A DNA stretch of 9,693 nt from Sutterella sp. (GTDB taxonomy: Bacteria > Pseudomonadota > Gammaproteobacteria > Burkholderiales > Burkholderiaceae_F): contig JAHHRH010000052.1 in assembly GCA_020025915.1 (NCBI GenBank), forward strand, positions 1 to 9,693. The letters are read 5' to 3'. Shown in pieces: positions 1 to 5,535 of the stretch (the stretch's first letter is position 1; every line of letters begins with the position of its first letter). The notes under the pieces are model-generated. The model was given only the letters and a program-made list of their open reading frames with translations, made no database searches and was not told where the DNA came from. Made by a program: the position numbers and the translations under genes.

Positions 1-1
1 A

Positions 2-118
2 TATGGTGCGACAGATCAGCTGCAGTTTTTTATCGACTATCGTCGGCGTCAAAAAGACGTACGCAGACTGATCGCGAACGAGCCCCCTTCCTCGTTCATG
101 ATAGATGGTGGCGGATAA
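2..118 (+). CDS. Possible C-terminal fragment of a gene entering from the left (unrecognised)
   Basis: An open frame runs from the window edge to a TAA at 116-118 and gives about 38 residues: a basic stretch (DYRRRQKDVRR, about residues 12-22) and a small glycine-rich end (IDGGG). I do not recognise the family. A protein end here is plausible because two hairpins sit at the stop codon. Against this, a second frame on the same strand is open from 1 to about 201, so openness alone proves little. Low confidence; bases left of the window would decide it. Confidence 0.25.
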   Translation, partial: YGATDQLQFFIDYRRRQKDVRRLIANEPPSSFMIDGGG

Positions 119-126
119 TTCCGCCA
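76..126. other. Two tandem hairpins at the end of the left-edge frame
   Basis: The first hairpin has arms GAACGAG (76-82) and CTCGTTC (91-97) with an 8-base C-rich loop. The second has arms TGGCGGA (109-115) and TCCGCCA (120-126) with loop TAAT, and its loop includes the TAA at 116-118. Neither is followed by a T-run, so they are not classical intrinsic terminators. They could protect a 3' end or mark a boundary between converging frames. Both stems are seen directly; the function is inference. Confidence 0.35.
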
Positions 127-351
127 TCAACCGTTTACGTGAACCCATTGTCCATCGGTGAAGACACAATAACAGCTCTCTTCATGCCCATACCTATCTA
201 GAGTAACAAAATGTGAATGATTCTCATTTAATAAACCACTAAACACGTGTGAGACGCCAAAGGATCGAGATCGAGCAAGATTTGACAAACATAGTTTTTT
301 ACACTCTTTCTTGTGACCACTAATGAGAGAGACTCTTACACAAAATCGCTT
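127..351 (-). CDS. Hypothetical short open frame or gene relic without an ATG
   Basis: On the minus strand a frame is open from just after a stop at 352-354 down to TGA at 127-129, about 74 sense codons. It contains no ATG. The only usual alternative starts are TTG at 286-288 and GTG at 244-246, and the GTG has no clear ribosome-binding site. The translation looks protein-like, with several cysteines and histidines (ISGHKKECKKLC near the N-terminal side, ESCYCVFTDGQWVHVNG at the end). I do not recognise the family. It could be the tail of a decayed gene or a chance open frame in non-coding DNA; a frame of this length by chance is not rare. The Fur-like palindrome at 210-228 lies inside it. 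Confidence 0.2.
   Translation of the reverse strand, partial: KRFCVRVSLISGHKKECKKLCLSNLARSRSFGVSHVFSGLLNENHSHFVTLDRYGHEESCYCVFTDGQWVHVNG
210..228. promoter_or_regulatory. Fur-box-like palindrome
   Basis: The 19 bases AATGTGAATGATTCTCATT form an inverted repeat broken only at one symmetric pair (positions 5 and 15) around a central G. They match the Fur 7-1-7 model (TGATAAT-G-ATTATCA) at 11 of 14 arm positions. No iron-related gene is seen next to it and the nearest confident gene, purB, starts about 255 bases downstream. It may control a short transcript, or it may be chance. The pattern is seen directly; Fur binding is inference. Confidence 0.35.
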
Positions 352-357
352 CTACAT

Positions 358-386
358 CAGACAGCGTAGAGGATGACTGTTAAAAT
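358..386 (+). promoter_or_regulatory. Candidate sigma-70 promoter for purB
   Basis: A -35-like CAGACA (358-363, 4 of 6 matches to TTGACA) is separated by 17 bases from TAAAAT (381-386, 5 of 6 matches to TATAAT). The -10 is preceded by TG at 378-379, giving an extended -10. Transcription would start near 393 and leave a leader of about 90 bases before purB. No PurR-like operator was recognised. Confidence 0.5.
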
Positions 387-484
387 ATAAAGATTACTTT
401 TAGTCTGCTCCGCCGCCGATTCTCAATCAGGTGTAGACGCAGTGGGCACCATTTTTATTTTTTTATTCACCGAGGTTTTCCGAC
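387..484 (+). promoter_or_regulatory. purB leader with T-rich tract and ribosome-binding site
   Basis: The leader holds a weak GGTG/CACC pairing (430-433 with 447-450) directly followed by ATTTTTATTTTTTTATT, which resembles a poor terminator, and then GAGG at 472-475, nine bases before the purB ATG. The T-rich run just upstream of the ribosome-binding site could also serve as a ribosomal protein S1 site. The stem is too short to call an attenuator with confidence. Confidence 0.3.
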
Positions 485-1852
485 ATGGACCTGAATCCCC
501 TTACCGCTCTCTCTCCGATCGACGGCCGTTATGCCCGCCAGACCGATGCGCTTCGCGACATCTTCTCCGAATGCGCCTTCATGAACGCTCGCGTTCGTGT
601 TGAAGTCGAGTGGCTCATCAGCCTTTCTGAAGCCGGCTTTGCTGAGCTTCCGCATCTGAGCGATCACGGCAAGGCCTTCCTTCGTGGCCTCGCTGACAAC
701 TTCTCTCTCGCTGACTGCGAAGCCATCAAGGAAATCGAAAAGACGACCAACCACGACGTGAAGGCTGTCGAATACTGGATCAAGGGGCAGGTTGCTCACG
801 ACGAAGAACTGAAGACGGCTGCCGAATTCGTCCACTTCGCTTGCACCTCTGAAGACATCAACAACACGAGTCACGCCATCATGCTTAAGCGTGGTCGCGA
901 AGAACTCGCTGCTTACCTTGAAAAGATCCATGCGACCATTGTTGCCTTTGCTCACCAGTGGGCTGCTATTCCGATGCTCTCTCGCACCCATGGTCAGACG
1001 GCCTCCCCGACGACCGTTGGTAAGGAATTTGCTAACGTGGCAGTTCGTCTGGCTCGCGTTATCGAAGCGATTCGCAATGTAAAGATCTACGCTAAGATGA
1101 ATGGCGCTGTTGGTAACTACAATGCGCACCTTATCGCCTACCCTGACTACGACTGGGAAGCACATTCTCGTAAGGTTGTTGAAGAACGTCTCGGCGTGAC
1201 CTTCAACACCCATACGATCCAGATCGAACCGCATGACTACATGGCCGAACTCTTCCATCAGATCGAACGCGCTAACACGATCTTGATCGACTTTGACCGT
1301 GACGTTTGGGGTTACATCTCCATGCACTTCTTCAAGCAGAAGTTGCGTGAAGGTGAAGTGGGTTCTTCCACGATGCCGCATAAGGTCAACCCGATCGACT
1401 TCGAAAACTCTGAAGGCAATCTTGGCTTGGCTAATGCTGTTCTCGACCATCTCGCTGGCAAACTCCCGATCTCCCGTTGGCAGCGCGACCTCACGGACTC
1501 CACCGTCCTCCGTAACCTTGGCGTAGCTTTTGGCTATTGCTTCATCGGCTACAACGCCTTGACGCGCGGTCTCAGCAAACTCCAGGTTAACGAACAAGTG
1601 ATCGCTGCTGACCTCGACAACGCTTGGGAAGTCCTCGCTGAAGCTGTTCAGACCGTTATGCGTCGCTATGGCGTTCCACATCCGTACGAACAGTTGAAGG
1701 CCTTGACCCGTGGGAAGGACGGCATCACGCCTGAAACGATGCGTGCCTTCATCACCAATCTTGACATCCCGGCAGATGCCAAGGAAAGCCTGATGGCCCT
1801 GACGCCTGCTACCTATATTGGTAAGGCTGTTGAGCTCGCTGATCGTTGCTAA
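485..1852 (+). CDS. purB: Adenylosuccinate lyase
   Basis: PurB catalyses two eliminations of fumarate in purine synthesis: SAICAR to AICAR, and adenylosuccinate to AMP. It acts as a cytosolic homotetramer. The 455 residues match the E. coli-type enzyme (456). The N-terminus (LTALSPIDGRYA, from residue 7) is typical of this subfamily. TSEDINNT (121-128) and SRTHGQTASPTT (166-177, with the catalytic-region His169) are present. The superfamily signature GSSTMPHKVNPIDFEN (293-308) lies on the flexible catalytic loop with the serines at 294-295. No key residue is missing. The ATG at 485 is chosen because GAGG lies nine bases upstream and the N-terminus aligns with the family. The gene is monocistronic between its own promoter and terminator. 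Its codon choice, rich in C-ending codons, suggests high expression and also creates a long empty frame on the opposite strand. Confidence 0.97.
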   Translation: MDLNPLTALSPIDGRYARQTDALRDIFSECAFMNARVRVEVEWLISLSEAGFAELPHLSDHGKAFLRGLADNFSLADCEAIKEIEKTTNHDVKAVEYWIKGQVAHDEELKTAAEFVHFACTSEDINNTSHAIMLKRGREELAAYLEKIHATIVAFAHQWAAIPMLSRTHGQTASPTTVGKEFANVAVRLARVIEAIRNVKIYAKMNGAVGNYNAHLIAYPDYDWEAHSRKVVEERLGVTFNTHTIQIEPHDYMAELFHQIERANTILIDFDRDVWGYISMHFFKQKLREGEVGSSTMPHKVNPIDFENSEGNLGLANAVLDHLAGKLPISRWQRDLTDSTVLRNLGVAFGYCFIGYNALTRGLSKLQVNEQVIAADLDNAWEVLAEAVQTVMRRYGVPHPYEQLKALTRGKDGITPETMRAFITNLDIPADAKESLMALTPATYIGKAVELADRC

Positions 1853-1876
1853 TCCCTAAGCAATAAGTAACATAAA

Positions 1877-1906
1877 GGGGCGTCGTTGAACACGATGCCC
1901 CTTTTT
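1877..1906 (+). terminator. purB rho-independent terminator, probably bidirectional
   Basis: Arms GGGGCGTCGT (1877-1886) and ACGATGCCCC (1892-1901) form a 10-bp stem with one G-U pair around the loop TGAAC, followed by TTTTT (1902-1906). Read on the minus strand, the same stem is followed by TTTATG, so it may also weakly end the convergent modABC transcript, for which no other terminator is visible in 1907-1958. Confidence 0.9.
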
Positions 1907-1958
1907 GTTCCATAAAGTTCACGTTGTCTAAGACGTTTAACTTATCTCGATAAACACT

Positions 1959-3029
1959 CTACACAATCAACGCTACAGCCTTAACCTGAGCAAAGACAGA
2001 CATGCCAACCTTCAATTGAAGCTCGTGAACAGAGTGCTTGGTCACGTGTGCTAAAAGTCGCACTTTACCAGCCGTAAGTGTCAACATAATGTGACTCAGA
2101 CCAGTTTCTCGCATTTCAGTGATCGTCGCAGGCACGATGTTACGCATAGAGGTTTGTTGCGGTTCAACGAGCGCCACACTCACATCCTTCGCCAAAACAC
2201 GAACACGGACAGCTTCGCCAATTTCTCGACTGACGTCACTCACTTCAAAGGACACATCATCAACACAAACAATTGAAGTACCCCACTCGGACGACTTTTG
2301 ATCTATCGCACCAGACAATACGACAGACGCCCCATCAATCCCAGCCCCAGGCCAACGCTCAACCAGAACCTCTTCTAACGGCCCTTGTGCTGTAATACGC
2401 CCGTTATCAAAACAGATCAGTTGATCGGCCAAACGAGCCATTTCATCAGCAGAATGGGTGACATACAATATCGGCACCGAGAGTTCATCTCGTAAGCGTT
2501 CTAGCCAAGGCAAAATCTCTTGCTTACGTTGCCAGTCCAAAGCCGCTAGGGGCTCATCCATCAAAATAAGATCCGGCGTCATCAATAACGCACGTGCAAT
2601 CGCAACACGTTGACGTTCACCACCAGAGAGGGCTTGTACACGACGCTGAAGCAAGTGACCTATCCCTAATAGATCCACCGCCTCAGTAAAACGCTCTTGA
2701 TTCTTGAGCCCGCCTGAACGCTTTAACCCAAAGCGTAAGTTCTCTACGACATTGAGATGCTCGAAAAGACTCGCCTCTTGAAAGACGTATCCCAAACGAC
2801 GCTGCCAAGCTGGCACAAAGATTTGCTGAGCATCATCCTGCCAAACATGATCGGACACAATCACACGACCATGCGCGCGTTCAAGCCCAGCCATACAACG
2901 CAAAACCGTTGTCTTGCCACACCCTGACGAACCAAATAAAACCGTGATGCCATGATCCGGAATCTGAAAAGAGACATCAAGCGAAAAATCTCGCCCACGG
3001 CTTAACTGTAGTTCTACGCAACCACTCAT
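1959..3029 (-). CDS. modC: Molybdate ABC transporter, ATP-binding subunit ModC
   Basis: ModC hydrolyses ATP on the inner face of the membrane to drive molybdate import through ModB. The 356 residues are normal for ModC. In order: Walker A GSSGCGKTT (33-41), Q-loop YVFQE (81-85), ABC signature LSGGERQRVAIARALL (134-149), Walker B LILMDEP (154-160), D-loop AALD (162-165), switch histidine in THS (191-193), then a C-terminal TOBE/Mop-type domain (about 292-355) that in this family binds oxyanion and can inhibit transport. A cysteine in the Walker A loop (C37) is common in ModC and related importers. The start overlaps the modB stop by four bases (ATGA), so translation is probably coupled. It is the last gene of the operon and converges with purB. 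The combination of ABC core, TOBE domain, and modB and modA upstream separates it from sulfate or iron ATPases. Confidence 0.95.
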   Translation of the reverse strand: MSGCVELQLSRGRDFSLDVSFQIPDHGITVLFGSSGCGKTTVLRCMAGLERAHGRVIVSDHVWQDDAQQIFVPAWQRRLGYVFQEASLFEHLNVVENLRFGLKRSGGLKNQERFTEAVDLLGIGHLLQRRVQALSGGERQRVAIARALLMTPDLILMDEPLAALDWQRKQEILPWLERLRDELSVPILYVTHSADEMARLADQLICFDNGRITAQGPLEEVLVERWPGAGIDGASVVLSGAIDQKSSEWGTSIVCVDDVSFEVSDVSREIGEAVRVRVLAKDVSVALVEPQQTSMRNIVPATITEMRETGLSHIMLTLTAGKVRLLAHVTKHSVHELQLKVGMSVFAQVKAVALIV

Positions 3030-3706
3030 CGTTGAGCGTCCATTTTCTGTCGATTAAGCAAATTGAGCGCGAGAAGCACCAAAAAACTAAAGATCAGCAT
3101 ACCTAATGCCAAAAAGTGTGCCTTGTCATACTCCATCGCTTCAACGTGCGTATAGATTTCAGTCGAAATCACCTGAGTTGCCCCAGGGATATTGCCACCG
3201 ATCATCAAAACCACACCAAACTCACCAATCGTATGAGCAAAAGTCATCAGGGTTCCTGTGATAATGCCCGGCTTGGCCAAAGGTAAAATGACACTGAAAA
3301 AGGCATCGATAGGACGGCACTGTAATGTTGAAGCGACCTCCATGGGTCTAGGGCCAATGGCTTCAAAAGCCGTCATGACAGGTTGCACCATGAAAGGTAA
3401 GGAATAAAACACCGAGCCAATCACAAGCCCCGTAAAGGTAAAGTTGAGCGTTCCGAGTCCTAACGCTTCTGTGATCTGACCAATCGGACCTTGAGGTCCC
3501 AATGCGACCAGAATATAAAAGCCTAAAACCGAAGGCGGCAAAACCAACGGCAAAGTCACCATTGCGCCAATAGGCGCACAAAACGCGCTTTTGCCCTTCG
3601 CTAACCACCAAGCCAAGGGCAAACCAATCAACAGCAATATGATTGTTGTAACCCCCGCTAGCTTTAGGCTTAGCCAAACAGGGGTCCAGTCAACAGCTGA
3701 CCACAT
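3026..3706 (-). CDS. modB: Molybdate ABC transporter, permease ModB
   Basis: ModB is the inner-membrane channel of the molybdate importer and works as a dimer with two ModC. The 226 residues contain about five hydrophobic helices (roughly 11-35, 45-69, 91-112, 150-171, 198-217). The cytoplasmic EAA loop that contacts ModC is clear between helices 3 and 4 (about 123-148, EVASTLQC...LPLAKPGI). Other conserved family parts are LPLVLPPSVLGFYIL (52-66) and GEFGVVLMIGGNIPG (161-175), the latter typical of ModB/CysT-type permeases. The gene starts only two bases after the modA stop, and no clear ribosome-binding site is visible there, so it likely depends on translational coupling. It overlaps modC by four bases. 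Confidence 0.95.
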   Translation of the reverse strand: MWSAVDWTPVWLSLKLAGVTTIILLLIGLPLAWWLAKGKSAFCAPIGAMVTLPLVLPPSVLGFYILVALGPQGPIGQITEALGLGTLNFTFTGLVIGSVFYSLPFMVQPVMTAFEAIGPRPMEVASTLQCRPIDAFFSVILPLAKPGIITGTLMTFAHTIGEFGVVLMIGGNIPGATQVISTEIYTHVEAMEYDKAHFLALGMLIFSFLVLLALNLLNRQKMDAQR

Positions 3707-3708
3707 GC

Positions 3709-4461
3709 TTATTGAGCAGAACCGTAGCCGAATGCTTCACGCACTGCAGCGGCCTCAGGGCTCTTCTTCAAGAACTCAAGGAAACGCTTCGCGCCTTCAT
3801 TCTTTTCACCTGGTTTAAGCAACACAGCATCCTGACAGATGGGGTTATAGAGAGACTGCGGAACAACCCAACCCGAGCCAGAGGTGAAAGCGCCATCCTT
3901 ATAGCACTGGGACAAAGCTACAAAACCAGCCTGAGCGTTTTCGCTCTTAACGAACTGGAAGGTCTTACCGATATTGCCGCCCACGACAAACTTCGGTTCG
4001 AGCTTTTCCTTAAGCTTCAAAGCCGTCAACGTTTCCATGGCAGCTTCACCATAAGGTGCTAAACGCGGATCGGCCACAGCAAGCTTATTGAGCGCAGGGT
4101 TTTCAAGAGACTTTTCGTCCATAATGAAGTTGGCATCAGCAGACCAAACCACCAACTTGCCAATGGCATAGGTAAAAGTCGAGCCCTGAACACCAAGACC
4201 TTCCGTCACCATCTTGGCAGGCGTCTTAGCATCAGCAGCCAAGAGAATGTCAAAAGGGGCGCCGTTCTTAATCTGAGCATAAAAAGCACCCGTCGCACCA
4301 AACGAGAGAACCAATTTATCACCCGTTGCCTTTTCGTAGACAGGAGCCAATTCCTTAATGGGTGCCGTGAAGTTAGCGGCCACAGCCACACGAACATCTT
4401 CAGCCAATACGGAAGCAGACACACCTGTTAAAAGCAACATCAAAGCGATTTTTTTCATCAT
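3709..4461 (-). CDS. modA: Periplasmic molybdate-binding protein ModA
   Basis: ModA captures molybdate (and usually tungstate) in the periplasm and hands it to ModB. The 250-residue frame begins with a Sec signal peptide: basic MMKK, a hydrophobic core, then SVLA with likely cleavage after Ala20. The mature part shows VAANFTAP (27-34), LSFGATGAFYAQIKNGAPFD (52-71), ADPRLAPYGEAA (130-141) and VGGNIGKTFQFV (160-171), the blocks that line the oxyanion pocket in ModA proteins of the Asn-Phe-Thr type. Cys186 and Cys209 are the only cysteines and might form a disulfide. Two ATGs are adjacent (4461 and 4458). AAGGAG at 4470-4465 is only three bases from the first and six from the second, so the second Met (249 residues) is the likelier start. 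It is the first gene of modABC and has its own promoter overlapping an operator-like palindrome. Confidence 0.95.
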   Translation of the reverse strand: MMKKIALMLLLTGVSASVLAEDVRVAVAANFTAPIKELAPVYEKATGDKLVLSFGATGAFYAQIKNGAPFDILLAADAKTPAKMVTEGLGVQGSTFTYAIGKLVVWSADANFIMDEKSLENPALNKLAVADPRLAPYGEAAMETLTALKLKEKLEPKFVVGGNIGKTFQFVKSENAQAGFVALSQCYKDGAFTSGSGWVVPQSLYNPICQDAVLLKPGEKNEGAKRFLEFLKKSPEAAAVREAFGYGSAQ

Positions 4462-4521
4462 GATCTCCTTGGTCTCATTGACAGACTTTTTTAGAAGAGA
4501 AGATAGGGTAGGATATGTTGG

Positions 4522-4550
4522 ATACTAAGGATAATGTTTCGTTATTCCAA
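4522..4550 (-). promoter_or_regulatory. Candidate modABC promoter
   Basis: Read on the minus strand, TTGGAA (4550-4545) and TAGTAT (4527-4522) are spaced by 17 bases, each matching the sigma-70 consensus at 4 of 6 positions. Transcription would start near 4515 and give a leader of about 55 bases. The -35 and spacer lie inside the left half of the 41-bp palindrome, so a bound regulator would block polymerase. Confidence 0.5.
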
Positions 4551-4571
4551 CAAAGAATAGCGGAACATTAT
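4531..4571. promoter_or_regulatory. ModE operator (41-bp imperfect palindrome)
   Basis: The left arm ATAATGTTTCGTTATTC (4531-4547) and right arm GAATAGCGGAACATTAT (4555-4571) are inverted copies differing at two of 17 positions, around the 7-base centre CAACAAA. The inner CGTTAT...ATAGCG pair resembles the CGnTAT-type half-sites of the E. coli ModE operator. It lies between divergent modA and modE and overlaps the modA promoter. Repression of modABC by molybdate-bound ModE follows from the family; control of modE itself is possible but inferred. Confidence 0.75.
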
Positions 4572-4590
4572 GCTTTTTTCAACCCACCAC

Positions 4591-4604
4591 AAGGAGTAAG
4601 TTAG
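4591..4604 (+). promoter_or_regulatory. modE ribosome-binding site
   Basis: AAGGAG at 4591-4596 sits eight bases before the ATG at 4605, a near-ideal arrangement that fixes the modE start. No convincing separate -35/-10 pair for modE was resolved; weak candidates such as TATGCT (4569-4574) overlap or abut the palindrome. Confidence 0.7.
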
Positions 4605-5378
4605 ATGGAAAAAACCATTGCCGACCCGACGATTCTTGCTACGCATATGTCCGAATTAGCCGATAAGCGCATCGATATCTTGCGTCGAATTGGTGATGTT
4701 GGTTCCATCTCTGAAGCCGCTCGCCGTGCCGGAGTAAGTTATAAAGCCGCATGGCAAGCAATCGAAACCTTAAGCAATATTGCGGGCGGGCCTCTGGTTG
4801 AAAAAATCGTCGGGGGTAGCAATGGCGGTGGCACGCGACTCACTGCAACTGGCAAAGAGGTGCTACACATTGCCGACGAACTCACACGTGCGCGCGCTGA
4901 GGTGTTGTCAAAATTTAAACTGCGCGACAATCCTTCCCTTCAAAATATCGGCACGAGTTCCCTTCGAACTTCTATGCGTAATCAATTCCCAGCGGTCATT
5001 AAAACCATGAAAATTGGTTCTGCGCTTGTACGTTTAATTCTTTCCATAGATGAGACACACTTAGTGCGTGCATCATGCACGATGGAATCCTCGCAATTGC
5101 TCGGCTTACGTGAAGGGATGCCTGTGCTAGCACTCACTAAAGCAACGGCAGTCGACATTACGGCTGATAATCCTACTGATGCTCGTCGTCGAGACAATGA
5201 AATCGTAGGGGTCGTCCTTCGCACTGAACGAGACGACAAAGGCGGAGAATGCACGATTCAATTACCTTCGGGGCTCATCATTGTTGGCTTTGTCAAAGCA
5301 GGTCACGGCCTTCGTCCTGGTATGCGAGCCGTCGCCACCATTCCGCCCGAAGCCATTGTGATTGCACTCGTCTCATAA
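4605..5378 (+). CDS. modE: Molybdate-responsive transcriptional regulator ModE
   Basis: ModE binds molybdate and then, as a dimer, represses modABC and in many bacteria activates molybdoenzyme genes. The 257 residues are close to the E. coli protein (about 262). The N-terminal LysR-like winged helix-turn-helix covers about 20-100. Characteristic parts are RRIGDVGSISEAARRAGVSY (27-46), KAAWQAIETL (47-56), GGPLVEK (61-67) and the glycine-rich wing GGSNGGGTRLT (70-80). Two TOBE/Mop domains follow (about 122-185 and 195-256); the first opens with TSMRN, the same residues that open the ModC TOBE domain. Both ligand domains are present, so this is a full ModE rather than a DNA-binding-only or Mop-only form. 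It is transcribed away from modA across the palindrome it probably binds. Confidence 0.95.
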   Translation: MEKTIADPTILATHMSELADKRIDILRRIGDVGSISEAARRAGVSYKAAWQAIETLSNIAGGPLVEKIVGGSNGGGTRLTATGKEVLHIADELTRARAEVLSKFKLRDNPSLQNIGTSSLRTSMRNQFPAVIKTMKIGSALVRLILSIDETHLVRASCTMESSQLLGLREGMPVLALTKATAVDITADNPTDARRRDNEIVGVVLRTERDDKGGECTIQLPSGLIIVGFVKAGHGLRPGMRAVATIPPEAIVIALVS

Positions 5379-5439
5379 TGAACATAGTAGGCGCTTTTAG
5401 GCACAAAATCTCTTAAAGTGTCACGTATTTATACTGGGC

Positions 5440-5469
5440 ACGACAGGTTCCCTTGGATTTGTCTACAAT
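5440..5469 (+). promoter_or_regulatory. Candidate pepN-fbp promoter
   Basis: ACGACA (5440-5445, 4 of 6 matches to TTGACA) and TACAAT (5464-5469, 5 of 6 matches to TATAAT) are 18 bases apart. A start near 5476 would give a leader of about 60 bases before the ATG at 5536. No clear terminator was found between the modE stop and this promoter, so some read-through from modE is possible. Confidence 0.45.
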
Positions 5470-5493
5470 CGCTAGAAACACATTGCTTTGAAA

Positions 5494-5514
5494 GCGGCAC
5501 CATTGCGTTGCCGC
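5494..5514 (+). other. Hairpin in the pepN leader
   Basis: GCGGCA (5494-5499) and TGCCGC (5509-5514) form a perfect 6-bp GC-rich stem with a 9-base loop, ending 21 bases before the pepN ATG. No T-run follows, so it is not a terminator; it may affect mRNA stability or be chance. Confidence 0.3.
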
Positions 5515-5535
5515 GCCAACATTAAGCGAACAGAA

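Noticed and set aside
282..305. A perfect TTGACA at 282-287 as part of a promoter
   Set aside because: The only decent -10 (TACACT, 300-305) is 12 bases away, too close; at 16-18 bases the hexamers are poor.
467..1681. A 404-codon open frame on the minus strand opposite purB
   Set aside because: It mirrors the codon bias of purB, has no family features, no ribosome-binding site and no context; purB is certain on the other strand.
4462..4521. A molybdenum-cofactor riboswitch in the modA leader
   Set aside because: The leader after the likely start site is only about 55 bases and shows no multi-stem structure of that class; the palindrome and ModE explain the control.
5379..5439. A terminator for modE
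   Set aside because: No stem with a following T-run was found; only short AT-rich repeats such as the two AGGC-containing segments, which do not pair.
5488..5535. Upstream TTG start for pepN adding 16 residues
   Set aside because: The added residues are unlike any PepN N-terminus, and the stretch contains the leader hairpin; ATG 5536 gives the expected beginning.
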